DNA of 64,000 nt, taken from positions 1 to 64,000 of the forward strand of contig VCJN01001892.1 in assembly GCA_006384855.1 (NCBI GenBank), written 5' to 3'. Below, in pieces: positions 1-13,200 of the stretch. The notes below the pieces were generated by a model. It had not been told where the DNA came from and ran no database searches. It saw only the letters and a program-made list of their open reading frames with translations. The translations under genes and the position numbers were made by a program. Position 1 is the stretch's first letter. Every line of letters starts with the position of its first letter. This stretch comes from Tetraselmis striata (lineage: Eukaryota > Chlorophyta > Chlorodendrophyceae > Chlorodendrales > Chlorodendraceae).

Positions 1-2283
1 ACTGTGAAGATGATATTCTGGGCCCTTTTGGGTGCCTCGTCACCCCTGCGTACGCGTGTATGTATATGCTACATGTGGGGCTGTCGCGGAGGCCATGGCG
101 CAGTAGCCGTGCTGCACGGAAGTATGCTGCAAAGAGAGCCGTGCGGTTTCTCACATCTTTGTTCCTGTTCATTCTTTGATGCTAAATTGGCCAGCTGTCT
201 TACGGCCGCTGTCTTACGCCCCGACAGACACGAGCCCACATAGGGTCTGCTGCCCCCAGGAGGTGGGGTATTGCGTGGTCCTCTGAAGGCCAATTGACGG
301 CGCGCCGAATGTGGACAGAGTTTTTGAGTTGGCTTGATTTGTTGTGGGCGGGGACTGCCATGTTGCCCATTACACGGGAAGTGTTGCTCCACGTGGATGC
401 CGCCGAGCCGTGGGAAGCAGCTCTCCCTCCATGCATTCCACGATATTAAAGGCGACTTTAGACTGCATGGGGTCGTGCACTTGAATCGCATTCTTGTGCG
501 CGAACACAAAATTGCACCCTCGTGACATCATCACATTTTAGGGTTTTGCGTCGAACTTGTACGTCGAATTTGTCGTCGACATGGAACACCGACACGCGAG
601 CCGATATTTCTTGCGGTGGGAGCACCGCCGGCGCGACTGAGGGTTATCCTCGCGAAATAAGGCGTCGTGTTTGCTTGTCGCACATGGAAGGGCGCGGTCA
701 TTCTTGCAGCCGCGGGCTTGAAACCGGTCGATCTAAAATTGATGCTTGAAAAGTGGGTAAAACTTCTGTGGCGGACTGTACATTCTGGACAGGACCCAGC
801 AGTACACTTTTACACAAAAATTCAGCCCTACACGAATCTGCATGTGGACGCATCGCTGCGCACTAGCATATAGCCAAAACCACGCATAGTCTTTTACTTT
901 ACCGAAGCTTAGCTTCCGTGACCTTGGTTGCAGCGCACCCTCCGGAATGCCGCGCTGATGCATCACTTTCTGATGCTCCTTTTTCCACTCACAGTAGAAA
1001 AATGCCGCTTTTCAGCGGAGAATAATCGCATAATGCGATTGCACGTGTTTCGGCTTCATGGGGGTGCGCATGCCCCCAAGCCTTTACGCACGGATAATAT
1101 GATAGTATGTGAATGACGAATTGTGGGCGGAGTGTCGTGCCAATTGGATGATGACGTGGCATCACAGCCGTGCACGCGCCACTACCCCTACATGTTTGTC
1201 AGTGCTCGGGAAGGGCCTAAACTTGCAGTCCATTGGTAGCATAACACGCGACGCGCTATATGGCCCAAGCTTCACCATGTGAATAGCCCATATAAAAAAT
1301 CCTTCTGATGCACTACTGCCACGACGCAGCGCGGGAGGTGTGGGAGGAAAGACAGGCATAGTGCCAAAGCACCAATTACTGCGAAATTGCATGGCGGGCA
1401 GAAAAATGTCTGCTAATTTGGGGACACGATATAATGAAGCTGTTTGTTTACTCGAGACCTATAGTGGGCTCGAGTCTGAGGCAGTATGGGTTGCACCTAG
1501 GCGCCCGTTACGAGGCCTGACATTGGGCTCCAAAGTTTGAAAACATGTTTTTGGAGCTCGCAGACCCCTTAAACGTTAGCAAATGGCAATTATGAGCGCG
1601 AAAGTCCGGGCGATATAAGTCCCAAAAATATCCGCTTTTGCGGCCACGCGCTTTCCAGCTCGACCTCGTACGCCTCAATAATCCGACACCGTTTCACGAA
1701 ATTATGCCTCCTGGCACACCTCCCAAAACTGCAATTGCAGCATTTTTTTCCAACACTGACGGCGCTCGGATTCATGTACCCCCCTCGCCTGGAGACTCGT
1801 TTTAACTAAATAAAAATACGAAGTGGTCGCATGACACTACCCCTATGTCGGTGAAATTCTGAAGAACACCGCACCTGGGCTTGCCAAAACCATTATTTAC
1901 ATGCTTCGAATTCGCTTACAATGCTAAGAATGGGGCATTGTTGCAGCTGTTCTACCACTGTATCACACACATCTCCGCGCCAAAATAACCGACATTTACC
2001 ACTTTAAGACGATGCACCCAGTGGCTATTGAGTGTACCTACGGTCGATTGAATGGCATCCAATCAATGATAATTCCGTATATCCGCTTAATAGTAGATCA
2101 CTGAGCGTGTTGTGTGATTTTGATGGGGGCGAGACTTTTGGTGGCGGGTGTACGTACCCACGCATCAGCATCATCAGCAGCAGCAGCGCAGTTGCGCGCG
2201 ACAATAGTTATTAATCCTCGTTACTGGTTGTGTACACAAAAGCGCCAGCAAAAAATAATCGTCCACCGCTATACAATTATTAG
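1..2283. other. Gene-poor flank, nothing recognised
   Basis: Only short open frames occur here, with no recognisable domain and no chain of splice-compatible exons. The composition is mixed and moderately AT-rich compared with the gene regions to the right. I see no rRNA, tRNA or large repeat. Confidence 0.5.
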
Positions 2284-2285
2284 TA

Positions 2286-2451
2286 CGGGTGGCGACGCAC
2301 TTGAAGAACGCGAATATTTGATGTAGAAGTCGGAAAGCCGGCATAAACGTTCTTAACTTCGCAACTCAGCTGTGACCACTTCGTCTGATTTGACCTAGAA
2401 AGGGCATGGTACATAGTTAATTATGCGTTCTTCAAAGTGCGTCGCCACCCG
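2286..2451. mobile_element. Short foldback element (MITE-like) with TA flanks
   Basis: The two ends are inverted copies of each other. The left end reads CGGGTGGCGACGCACTT then GAAGAACGC; the reverse complement of the right end is the same with one extra T, so the paired arms are about 27 bp. The dinucleotide TA sits immediately outside both ends (2284-2285 and 2452-2453), as expected for a Tc1/mariner-type target duplication. There is no coding capacity between the arms. It could instead be a simple structural inverted repeat; a second copy elsewhere in the genome would settle this. Confidence 0.55.
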
Positions 2452-2453
2452 TA

Positions 2454-4105
2454 CTTGTACTGGTGCGCGTATCAATGATGGCGATGAGCGCACATCCTTC
2501 CCCAATTGTCGTCAAGGCAATAGTCGTCAACAGGCGACAAGGAGAACATCACATCAACGCAGCAACCCTCGCCGAGCTGGTGCTGATTGCTTCATTGCAG
2601 GCGGGGGCAAGTGGGTTAGAGAGAGAGAGAGAGATACATTACAATCATAAATGAATTGGCGTGGCTAAAGGGCATCACGCGGCCCGTGGGTCCGACGCTA
2701 GAGCCCTAAGGGCAAGTGGGTTAATTAGATGTGACAGATAGAATGTGGCCCGGGGATTAACGGATTAAATAGCATGCAGGAAGGGTCATGAATAGGACCG
2801 GTACTGAGCAGTCAACACCGCAAGGTAATCATCCATGTGTGTCGCGGTATCAAGATGCGTTCTATTATTGGTGACGTATTATCACAATCGAAGCGACATC
2901 CGCCTCAAAAGCACAATGCTTGCCACACGGCCGAGTGATATCCTATAATATGTACTTGTTGTACCCCCATGTTCACATCGTACACGTACCCGTAGTAGCA
3001 TATATAGACGTCGTACTTGTCACACTACCCCCTCCCCCGGCGAGATATCAATTATCGGTTTCGGTAGGGATTGAAACCGATGTGACGACCTCTACATTCT
3101 ATGTCCCTGGATGGAGAACTCATGCTCCGAAAACCAGTGTAACAATCGAGGCGACATTCGCCTCCGCACGTCGAGTACCCTTCCATGCTACTCCTTGACG
3201 CTTCGGTGGCACGACTCTAAGCAGAGTCCGATACGCATAATTTCACCGCAGGCACGGTCGTGCCCCCGCCTTCTCTGCTCCGGGATCCGTGGATGATGCA
3301 TGCACCTCCCAGGTCTCAGTCAGATAGACCCCCCCCCCCCCCCCAACACACACACACAAACGTTCTGAGTGACTCATTCTATATATGACTGTATTAAGCC
3401 AGTGAAGTCATTTCCCCTGCTTTAGCAACCATGTACTTCCAGCTGCTTGACAGCAACACTGAGGGGGGTCTCGGGGGTCTCTGTTATTGTAGAGCGAGTG
3501 ACTTCGAGTTGTGGTGGTTGGGTCCCTTAGTCGGAGGCTCGATCCCTGTCGGGGGCAGGTTTCTTAATATCATCGTCATGGCGGCTCCACGCGCTATAAG
3601 GAAGTGGTCGCTATTCCTGGCTCATTGTAATATCACCACAAACATACTACGAAATTCAAGTAAGTGCGGTCACCGACCCCCAAGGGTCTTAAACCGTGTC
3701 TTTATTATAGGTGCGTCGGCACCCGTAGTAGTAATAGTAGTTGTAGTACTAGTAGCGCAGTAGTAGTAGTAGTGTAGTACTAGTACTAGTAGTAGAGGGA
3801 GACAGAGACAGAGAGGAAGAGAGGGAGAGGCAGAGAGAGACGAAAATGAAATCGGAATTGAAATTTGGTACGACGCGCTAGTCTGCCGCTCTCCACGGCT
3901 CAGATTGACTTGTTCTGAGGGCCTGCTATCTCTAGCCGCTATGGGAAACAAGTGGTGATATCACAGCTCAAGCTACCGGCCGGCCTCTTTTGTGCCCACG
4001 TCCCTCCTTCCGTCTCTTCTTTCCAGCGGGTTGGTCTCAGGGGCGGCGGCTGCGTCGAGGGAAAAGCTGAGAATACTGGCCGACTGGCTTTCGACCCACA
4101 AGGGG

Positions 4106-4143
<38 letters not shown>

Positions 4144-4745
4144 CGACCACTGCGGAAGGCCGTGCGTACGCCACGGCCCCCTTGCTGATGCCGTGGACGA
4201 CTCCCCCCCCCCCTCCCCCCCTACCTATGTAATAACTTGAGTAATTACTGGTTTACTCCCCCGAGTTTCTTACCCACGCAAAAAGACCCAGTAGGGGCCA
4301 CTTCGGGCATTTGACAGACTGGCTGCTGGGCCCCTGGGGGGGGGGGGGGTTCAGGTAATTACCTGAGTATTTACTGGTTTACCTCTATCTGGGGGTTTTT
4401 ACATGTAAGGGATAATTTTCATCCTAGGCTAGTGCTTCCCGCGATTACACGCCCAGAGGGAGACGGAGAGAAACCTTACATGGAGCTGTAGGTGGTTGGA
4501 GGGCATCACGGCATCCCAGTTGGGCAACGCTTGTGGTACATAATTCATACCCAAAATCGCGGTGTTAGTTGACGCTGCTGATTCCTGGGCCGAAGTTATA
4601 TCAAGGTATACGTAGTCGGGGTGCGACATGCGCGGTAGGTGAGGTTACACGGCGGCCACGTGGACGGCTGCTTGGGCGGTACACCGCCAGCTCCGCGCCC
4701 TCACAGCGGCACCGCCCTACAGGGCCGCCGGTGGCGGCGCGTCAC
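2454..4745. other. Non-coding stretch with simple-sequence tracts
   Basis: No convincing gene. It holds a C run at 3329-3344 followed by a CA tract, a GTA/TAG-rich stretch near 3720-3800, a GA-rich stretch near 3795-3842, a 34-G run at 4109-4142 and a 14-G run at 4336-4349. Open frames here are created by these tracts (poly-Gly, poly-Tyr, Ser/Leu). Confidence 0.55.
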
Positions 4746-5823
4746 CTCCGCCTCCGCGGTCCTCTGCCTCAGCGGCCGCCGCCCTGCCGCCGGCGAGCTC
4801 CTCCAGGGCCGTCTCCATCTCCCGCTGGGCGCGCGGCCACTTGGCGTCCGCCGCCGGGACGGCCTCCCTGCACGTGAATGACGTGTTACATGCCGTGAAA
4901 GCACCACTGCAAAACATCGCGCTTCATCAAATCCTTGACCCGCCGCGTAGGGGGAAGAAAGCTTTGAACAGTGGAAACGCGCTGTAATAATACATCTTGA
5001 AAATATGACTTCACACCACAAGGCTCTCGACCTAACGTAATGAATTAAGATTCATATTGTTTTAGCGGCCTCCACGCCCACATAAATGGCACCTTACGGG
5101 TGAGGGCGGATGCACCGCGATGCGGACATGCCGCCGAAGGCACAGTCAGGGCGAAACGTGTCGGGGGCAAGGGGACAAATCCCCAGCCAAAACATTGAAC
5201 TTTTGTTGTCGCACTCATCACGACGATTGGTGACACCTGGCCGCGTTGGCGGGGTAGGGCTTAAACTAGGGTATTGTTTACCCGATTCCAGCATTGGTTC
5301 AATCAGAGCCTTAATTGCGAACTTTGAGGTTCCGTATTGATGGCAGGCTCTGTTACGCGTCAAAAAATTGGACGAAGTTCGGGTTTAATATAGGTTTTAG
5401 TCGAGAAGCAAGCCCTGGCATGTTTCAAGGCGGAGATTTTGCAACTGTTGATCAGCTCAGTGACGGCTTTGTTATGCATCATGGAGTTCAATTAGGGTTT
5501 CTCAGGGTTTGGGTAACAGACCTGGCAGACGCGGGCTCCGCGGCGGCCGGGGCTGCCGGGGCAGCAGGGGCGGCAGCAGGTGCGGGCTGGGCGTCCGCTT
5601 TCCTGGTTGGCTCCTTTGGCTCTGGGGGCGCGGGCTGCCTCCGGCCCTCCCCCGCCAGGCTCTGCACCCGCGGCCAGAGCCCCGGCTCCTGCGGCTCGGA
5701 CGCACCCCCCGCGGCCGTGGCTGCCACTGAGGCCGAAGCTGAGGCCGCCGCGGGCGGAGATGCGGCGGTTCCCCCGGCCGCCTCCGGCTCTACCGCGGGC
5801 GGACCCGGCTTCTCGTTCAGCAT
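4746..5823 (-). CDS. Ala/Pro-rich protein of unknown function (two exons, 3' end not found)
   Basis: I do not recognise this protein. Exon 1 (5522-5823) starts at ATG 5823 with MLNEKPGPPAVEPEAAGG and is dominated by Ala, Pro and Glu. It ends at CAG|GTCTGT in phase 2. Exon 2 (4746-4867) begins after the acceptor GTGCAG and restores the frame to give REAVPAADAKWPRAQ and then a charged, helix-prone stretch EMETALEELAGG. It ends at a GTGACG donor in phase 1. The phase match and the change from low complexity to a coiled-coil-like segment argue for a real gene. The 654-bp intron contains several AGGGTTT motifs. I could not find a convincing terminal exon below 4740. It may be a low-complexity shadow, so confidence is limited. 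Confidence 0.42.
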
Positions 5824-5938
5824 GGCCTGCGCCGGGGGGAAGGCGGAGCGGGAAGGGCGGAGGTGAGAAGCTGTGAGCATTGCTTGTTTGGGCGGTCTGT
5901 CAAACAGCAGCTCCCGGGAATTATTGTCATAGAGCAGG

Positions 5939-5941
<3 letters not shown>

Positions 5942-5975
<34 letters not shown>

Positions 5976-6000
5976 CCTTACATTGGGGATATATAGGGTT

Positions 6001-6038
<38 letters not shown>
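5942..6038. repeat. Two (GA)n microsatellite tracts
   Basis: Pure GA runs lie at 5942-5973 and 6003-6038. They are followed at 6073-6140 by sequence resembling 4470-4530 (a cttacatRgagctg start and a catcac core about 40 bp later), so a diverged dispersed repeat seems to accompany the GA tract. Confidence 0.8.
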
Positions 6039-6044
<6 letters not shown>

Positions 6045-6679
6045 AAGAGGGGAAGGGGGAGAGGGAGAGAGGGAGCTTACATAGAGCTGCTGCGGGGCTG
6101 CAGATGATTGAGGAACATCACCGCCCCCCAATTGGACAAACAGCTCAGCGCTGATATGGCAGAAAGAGGAGTATGGCAATGCCACTGCACTCTTATTTTG
6201 ACGATGAAAATACCCTTCTTGGGTGTCTGTGTTTATGCACGTTCGATTTCGCGCACACTGTGGGGGTTTCGCAACACATGCATGTGCTAAGCACAGTATG
6301 GGTCTGCAAACAATTAGTACTTTGCGCCAATAATAGTAACACATTCTGTCATAAGGAAACTACACCCATGCATAGCGTGTCTGATTGGCCTTCAGAGGGC
6401 TGCACGCTACGCGCTTCCCTTAGTGGGCCCTGTCCAAACCCAATGGAAAGGACAGGTATATCCTAGTGTTAAATTCGTTGCTATTCTCAGTACGACGAGC
6501 GCGTTTCGTTTCTCCTTTACTTGGGGGGGGGGGGGGGGGTATCATGCGTTTGGTTAGAAGTATTGAATTTGCGGTCACGGTTATTGAAAGATTGCCATGC
6601 ACCTCACCGATGACCGGCACACACCCCCCTAGTTACACCCCCCTAGTTCGGATGAATGATCAGTTGGCGCGCCCAGCCT

Positions 6680-7222
6680 CGCGCGTGCACACCCAATGGC
6701 GCATCGGCGATGTGTGAGCGGGGCACATACTGAGACGTTTGGACGATTGGCAGTATCAGTGAGCAGCCACGTGTGAACTGTCTCTTGAAGGTGTACTTTT
6801 GCTTGCGAGTTATAGTAAGAACACTGTGTAAGGCCCGGCCTGACAGAGGTCAAATGCAGAAGAAACTATAGCGGAACTACAGTGAATGTTTGCATAGGTT
6901 GCATGCAAGCCCAATTTGAGGCTTATGCTAAGGATTCTTATAAGCGCGTCAGCATCCATAGACTGTTAGTTAGCTGTGTGATGGAATGGACATGAACAAG
7001 TGTGAAGCGCTCTCCAAAAAGGGTAAAGGATATTCGTTTATTGTTCCCAGTCGTGGTACCGTGGGCATCATTATTGACAGACAACCACATACCTAACTAA
7101 TGTCATGGACACATGCGTCTCTAGTCGCACGGGTGAATGCCTGAGCGTGCGCGTACACACCCAACGACGCGCCGGCAATGTGTGAGAGGGACATCCTGAA
7201 ACATAAGAACGGTTGGTAGTAC
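6680..7222. repeat. Pair of diverged direct repeats, about 77 bp, 465 bp apart
   Basis: 6680-6757 and 7147-7222 align over their length, sharing gcgcgtRcacacccaaYg, gatgtgtgag and ggttggYagta-like blocks. A second shared block, gtgtgatggaatggacatga, occurs near 6975 and 7272. The pair lies 3' of the carrier gene and looks like an old local duplication. Confidence 0.6.
6811..6944 (+). repeat. Dispersed repeat, copy 1 of 3
   Basis: This segment aligns with 8846-8985 and 50521-50670 in the same orientation. Shared blocks include aggtcaaatgYaga, the gcggaRctR core and gcaagcccaatttgaggctt. The copies are diverged, lack coding capacity and resemble an old short interspersed element. Confidence 0.6.
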
Positions 7223-7224
7223 CC

Positions 7225-10200
7225 CTAAACAATCACCGTACTCGGTAATCGTTGCTTGGCAGTGTAGACTGGTAGGGGGGCGTGTGATGGAATGGACATG
7301 AACAGGTATGAAGCGGGTATGAAGCGGGTGTGAACTGGTCTCCCCTGAAGGAGAAGGGGGGGGGGGGGAAGGGGGGGGGGGGCGTTGATGAGGCCGCCAA
7401 CATCCGCACTCACGTTCTTGGCCAGCTCGTAGCCGGCGAAGTTCATGGCGCCCAGCGGCGCGATCCAGAACATGCGCGGCACCGCGCCCTTGAAAAAGGC
7501 GGCGAAGCCCTCGCGCTGCGCGATGTCGATCACCATCTTGCCGATCTGGAAGCTCTGCCCCGCGGGCAGCGTCATGATGCGCGTCTTCATCACGTCCGCG
7601 GGCGTCGTGAGGATGGACGCGATGGCACCGGCGAGCGCGCCGGTGGCGACCGTCTCCGTGGAGGACAGCTCCCGCTTGCAGCCCGGCCCGCCCAGCATCT
7701 CGCCCTGCGCATCATGCAGATCAGGGTCGCTAGGGTTTTTCGCATCATACAGTCGAAACCTATACCGCATCAACACAAGTTCAGGGTTGATGGAGGGTTC
7801 TGAGGACCAGCTACCATGTGAATGTTTAGGGTATTCGCCGCTTAAGATAGGGTTTGTAAACTACCAAGCCAGGGTCTCTAGGAGTTGGATGGCCATGGCA
7901 GGGGGTCTTCCGGTTTGGGGAGGCCTACTCAGGGCATTCAGGGCCTGAGGGGTTTCCTTGCCGTGCAAAGTATCTGAATTAGTAGGTGCTTTGGGCTAGG
8001 ACTTAGAACAGCTACGACTGCTAGTCTAGGGTGTATTCAGCCCAACTATGCTTTGAATTCGCTTAGTCAAAAGTGCTCCTGCTTTCCAATCAATGCAAGC
8101 AGGGAGAAAGGGCAAAATTAAATATCCGAAATGTTATCAGAATACACAAAGAATAAATCGCGGATATTCCAACTCGATTCTGCGAACATAATAATGGTCC
8201 TGTAAGCCGAAAAACCGGATTAAATGGGCGACAATGACTGTCACGAGGCGACCCGGTGCGGTGAAATTGCCTTGACAGCATTGATCTTGTCAGCGCTGTA
8301 AGTTGTCCCCCTGTTGATATAAGAGGGGGGGGGGGGGGGGGGGAGCTAGGCGCAGGCCCCACCGAGAAGAGTTTCTTCAGTGCCTGGTAGCCCATCATGC
8401 CAAACACGTAGAAGGGCACCTCGCGCGCCATGGTGGCCACCGTGCCGCGGAAGAGGCCCGCCACGCCGCTCTCGCGCGTCGCCACGCGCAGCGCCTCGCC
8501 CGCGTTGGCGTGCGCTCCCACCTGCAGCCGCTGTTTGAGAACTTCGCACGGGATGCGGAAGGCGGTGCCGCATAGGGTGCCCACGCCCGACGCCAGCCCC
8601 GTGGCCTGCGGCGGCGCGCAGGAGGAGAGCTTTGTGAGGAGGCGCCCAAATCAGGCGGGCACGGCAGGGTCCATGGCCACAGCAACAATCGGCCTACTGG
8701 GGAAAACATCTCGGCCATCTCGCGTTGTCATGACCCCGGGGCGTGGCCGGCGGGGGAGGGGGGGAGGGGGGGGGGGGGTTCCCCTTCACTCGTGGCTCTG
8801 CTCAAGACAATGCTGCATAACAATCGTCTACACGTACCGGCGCGGTAGTAGTAATAACACTTTGAATAGAAACCTGCTATGCCTGCAAGAGATCAAATGT
8901 AGACGAAACTATCGCGGAGCTATAGTGAATGTTCCTATAGATTGCACGCGAGCCCAATTTGGGGTTAATGAAAAGGATTTTCATGGGTGAGTTTGCTCCT
9001 AAAGCACACTACTCCCTCTAACACAATGATGCCTAATACTTTGAGGAGGAAGGGTATGTATTCCCCATGCCAGCAGTGGTTATAGCTGCATCGTTCGTCG
9101 CCGTGAGTGGGTACTCCCGACGCGTAGCTAGCCATGTTTGGACGAGGCTTCGGCCAGTTCCTGAAGGATGTCTACCGACGCGGCGACTTCACATCTGAAC
9201 CGGTCTTGCCTGACTTACAAACCGCTATTGTGTGAATGGTGTGTCCTCTAGCGCAGGTCCGGAGATTCATACATGGTGCGCAGGGAAGTCTACGGGCCAG
9301 GGAGAATAAATGTAACGACCCACCCCCCACCCCCCAATGGATGATTCGTGCAAGTATAATAATGGATATAGCATCACTGCCGATTGGTTGCGGTGGGGAG
9401 GCTTTTTCTTGGGGGAGGGGGTGGGGGGGGGGGGGGAAGGGGAAATTTGAGCGCATGGCCTGCTGCACGCCAGTCCTCCGAGAATGGGGGAGTCAAGGGG
9501 GCGTAAAGGGGGGAGGGGAGGGGGGGTGGGGGGGGGGGATCCACCGCGGTACAGCGTTACTGGGCTTGCGGTGGTAAGGAAAGCTACCGACGGACCGCAA
9601 GCGGGCGCCAAGGGGACAAGATGAGGGGTGGTGGGCATGCGGCGGCAGTGAGTGCGGGGGATGAAACCTCGCCATCACATGCAGACGAAAAGGAGAGACG
9701 TCGCGGAAGACGAGGACGCGGCGGAGGAGGAAGACGAGGAGGAAGATGGCGTGCTGGCGCAGCAAACATCGCCTCCAGTAGTAGCCACAGCTTTACCGCC
9801 AAAAAGGTATCTCACCGACCGCACACAACCCCTCTCCTACGCATCAACGGCTTGCGTGGCCAGGCAAGCCGCGAAAACGAGCCACCATCCTAAGGGATGC
9901 CTGTCAACATGAGGTTTTCATGACCTTGCTTGGTCCATTTCTGTGATACATGCAAGGTAAATGGACATTCATATGATTGCCGACAGACCGATGATACACA
10001 CATACCCGTTACTGCCCGCTCTCCGGAAAGTCAAGTAGTGACACTGACACGCCTGTGATAATACCGACACAGTACCATACCGTGATGCGTTTGCCGGAAT
10101 ATGTTTAAGAATGGTAAATAATGCACGAGCATCCTATTCTAAGTTCTAGTTTCAAATGCTGATGTTTGATAATATTAGTCTTTTTAGTAATCGTTATTAT

Positions 10201-13200
10201 TAGGAACCGATACACTATTTGAAATAGAGAGACAGAAGACTCCCACCCCCCCGCCCCTTCTTGCTGTCCTTCTGCCGAGTCTCGCGCCGACGCCGGTGGC
10301 CCGCCGCACCTGCAGCTCCAGTGCGCCGCCCGCGACCGTCTTGAGCAGGCGCAGCGTGAGCTCAAACACGCCGGTGCGCACGCCGTGGCTGGCGGCGGAC
10401 CCCACGGTGGCGGGGACAATGCCGCGGTAAAGGCCCACCAGGCCAATCTCCGGCACAGACGCCACCACGGAGCGCAGCGTGGCGGAGGCGCCCTTGGATG
10501 CCTGCCCAGGGAAAGAGGCGCACAGAAGGAAAGAAGGCGACGAGTTAATGCCCCCTCAACCCCCTGCCCTCCCATTGGCCCCTCTCACACCCTCCATATC
10601 ATTCGGCACATCCGATCATGTCCCCGGTAAGCACGGTGACTGTTATTTTAGGAGCCGGTACGGGCGCCAGTGTGGCGATCTGGATCATTCCACAGGTGCA
10701 GAAGGCGTCAGCTTTATCGACTTTGTCATCCTGAGTACTTTGTCATCATTCTTTTTCCTTGGACCCCCCAACTCTGTGGGGCCTGTGCGCGAAAAGAGGT
10801 AAAAGCAATAAACAAATAATGTTCACCAGAACACACCACCAACATATTTCACTTGTAGATTAACGCAATTCGGTGAATTAGTGGATGCTATTGGGACCCG
10901 CAAGCCAAATTGAATGGCGCGGCAGCAGTGATTCATTTATAAATGGCTTGCTTTGTAGGGCATTAGGCTTGCCGAGTTCAGGATTTACCTTCAAGGGTTA
11001 TCATCAGGGTTTATATTTCCCATACCCCCCGGCCCTGCCCAAAAAAGTATGATCAGGGTTTGGTTCAGGGTTTTAATGGTTGCCGCAAGTTTGTTGTTGA
11101 TTCAAGGCAGGCAGAGGGCTTGTCGTTCTAAGCTTAGGGTTTTGGGGTTCTACTGCGTCATTCCACAGCAATATCGTGCTTAGGGTTCAGGGTGCTGCCG
11201 CTTGGGGTTTGTGGATTTGTCACCCCCATCGCCCCACCACGCGGCGGCGGGGGCCCTCGTGCCTGCAGTCGCGTCTTGAGCGTGTCCAGCGGGTGCAGCG
11301 TGAAGGTGGTGGAGCCGGACGCCATCGCGCCCGCCAGCGCTGCGGTGAAGACGACCTTGGCGGAGCTGTTCTCGCTGATGGGGTACGCTGCGGGCCCGGG
11401 GGGGGGGGGGGGTGGTCAATTCCATTTTGGCTGGAACCTCTTGATAAAAACGCCCGAAAATCAAGTCAGGCTGAATTCAGGCTAGACGGCATTCACTTGA
11501 ATCGAGGTGAATCTAGCCCAAATTTGGTTGAAATTCAGGCAAATTGAGGTGAATCTAGCCCAAATTCAGTCAAAATTCAGGCGAATTGAGGTGAATTCAG
11601 CGCAAATGCCAAGTGAGACTCCCACCACTGCAGTGCTCATGAGCAAATTACACCTTTCACATATGGCAGTCGTCCGGGAGCAATGAACGGCTGATTTCCG
11701 ACTGAGCATCAGTACTACTCCGACAAACTGAAAGCCATTCAGTGGAATTTACGTAGATTCGGTTCCTATGGAACCGAATACTCCCCACCCCCCCCCCCCC
11801 CCTTCCCGCTTCCGCGCAGCCCGGGTCAAGACGCACAACTGCAGGGCCTGGCAGGATTCTGTCAACCGGGGCAGCGCCGTGTCCCCCGACCTGAGGATGG
11901 ATGTGTGTGGTGAGGGGAGGGGGGGGGGGGGGGGGGGCGCGGGCAGACGCACTGACGGGCACCATCGTGGCGGACTCGAACCACGCCACCGCGGGGTCCA
12001 TTTCCGACTCGAGCTTGCCGTCCGGCAGCAGGATGAGAAAGTTGCGGAACTTGCCGTACGTCACCAGCCCGTCGGGGGACGTCTCCAGCGCGCTGCCGCC
12101 ACACCGGGGCCGCCAGCACACAGGGGCGTCAACGGGGCAACAGGCAGAGAGAGCCATGACAGGGGTGTGTGGGGTCACCAAGGGGGGGAAGGACGGCGGG
12201 TCACCTGAGCATGGCGATGGCGTTCTCGTCGGTGGCGGGTAGACCCGCCTTCTCCAGCGTCTCTGCAGCCGCGGCAGCACCGCACGTTGTCAGAGCGTCC
12301 GAGTGCCTTCGTGGCAAATTGAGCCATGGTTTTGGGGCGGCCACTGCACTTGAGCACGTGACGTGGGCAGAGCAGATGTCCATGCAGCGCGGTCTAGCCA
12401 ACAAGCACGTGGTCAGAGGGTGCGAGATAGTCAGCTTTATGCATCCATGTTGGCCACGGGTGATGCCGTTTGCGCTGATGACGGTCTTCACGGTGCTCGC
12501 GGGCCCATCTCCCTCCCTCCCTCCCTCTCTCGTGCGCTCTCTCCGAATTATGTATGCATATGCATGTGTGGGGAGGGAGCCAGGGAGGGGGGGGGAGGCG
12601 GGGGGGGGGGGGGGGGGGCACTCTTGACGCCCCGCAGCTGCACATGCCCGTCCGGCGCCAGCTCCAGCGTGGTGAACGCGTTGAGCATGTGCGCCTCGCG
12701 CTCGTCCACCAGCGACTTGAAGTCCTCCCAGCTGCCCCGCGGCAGCGTCCCGCCGCTCAGCGCCCGCCATTCGCCACCCCCCACAGGACAACCCACAGAG
12801 TTGTAGCAGAGGGGGGGGGAGGGGGGAAAAGGGGGCGCACCCGAAGGAGGACAGCCACCAGCGGTTGCGCCGCACGCGGTTCATGAGGTCGGTCGCGTAC
12901 TTGTCCGGCAGGTTGCGCCGCCGCAGCGCCGCCTTGACGTCCGCCAGCGTCACGCGCCCGTCGCCGTCGCGGTCCAGCTCCTCAAAGAAGCGCCGCCCTG
13001 ATGGAGCGGGCATCAGCAGTGGGGGACAGGCAAGGGCAACGCTCGCCGTCATGCGGTCAGCCCACAGCCGCCCACCCCTGGCGGCCCCGAGCCCGCCCCA
13101 AGATATGGGACCAGCCAGACTCTTCCAAGCGCATTGTATCATTTGGCGTGTGCTGTGAACAGCGGTACGCAGTGAGGGAGGCCGGTGGTTAAGATACATA

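Noticed and set aside
5315-5866. 183-codon Ala/Gly-rich plus-strand ORF
   Set aside because: Opposite strand of the Ala/Pro-rich exon at 5522-5823, which has splice-phase support.
9236-9912. Gly- and Arg-rich ORFs in the 9.2-9.9 kb region
   Set aside because: They lie within a 1.7-kb carrier intron and are generated by G runs and GA-rich DNA.
7727-11215. Interstitial telomere
   Set aside because: AGGGTTT words are scattered and never form a continuous head-to-tail tract.
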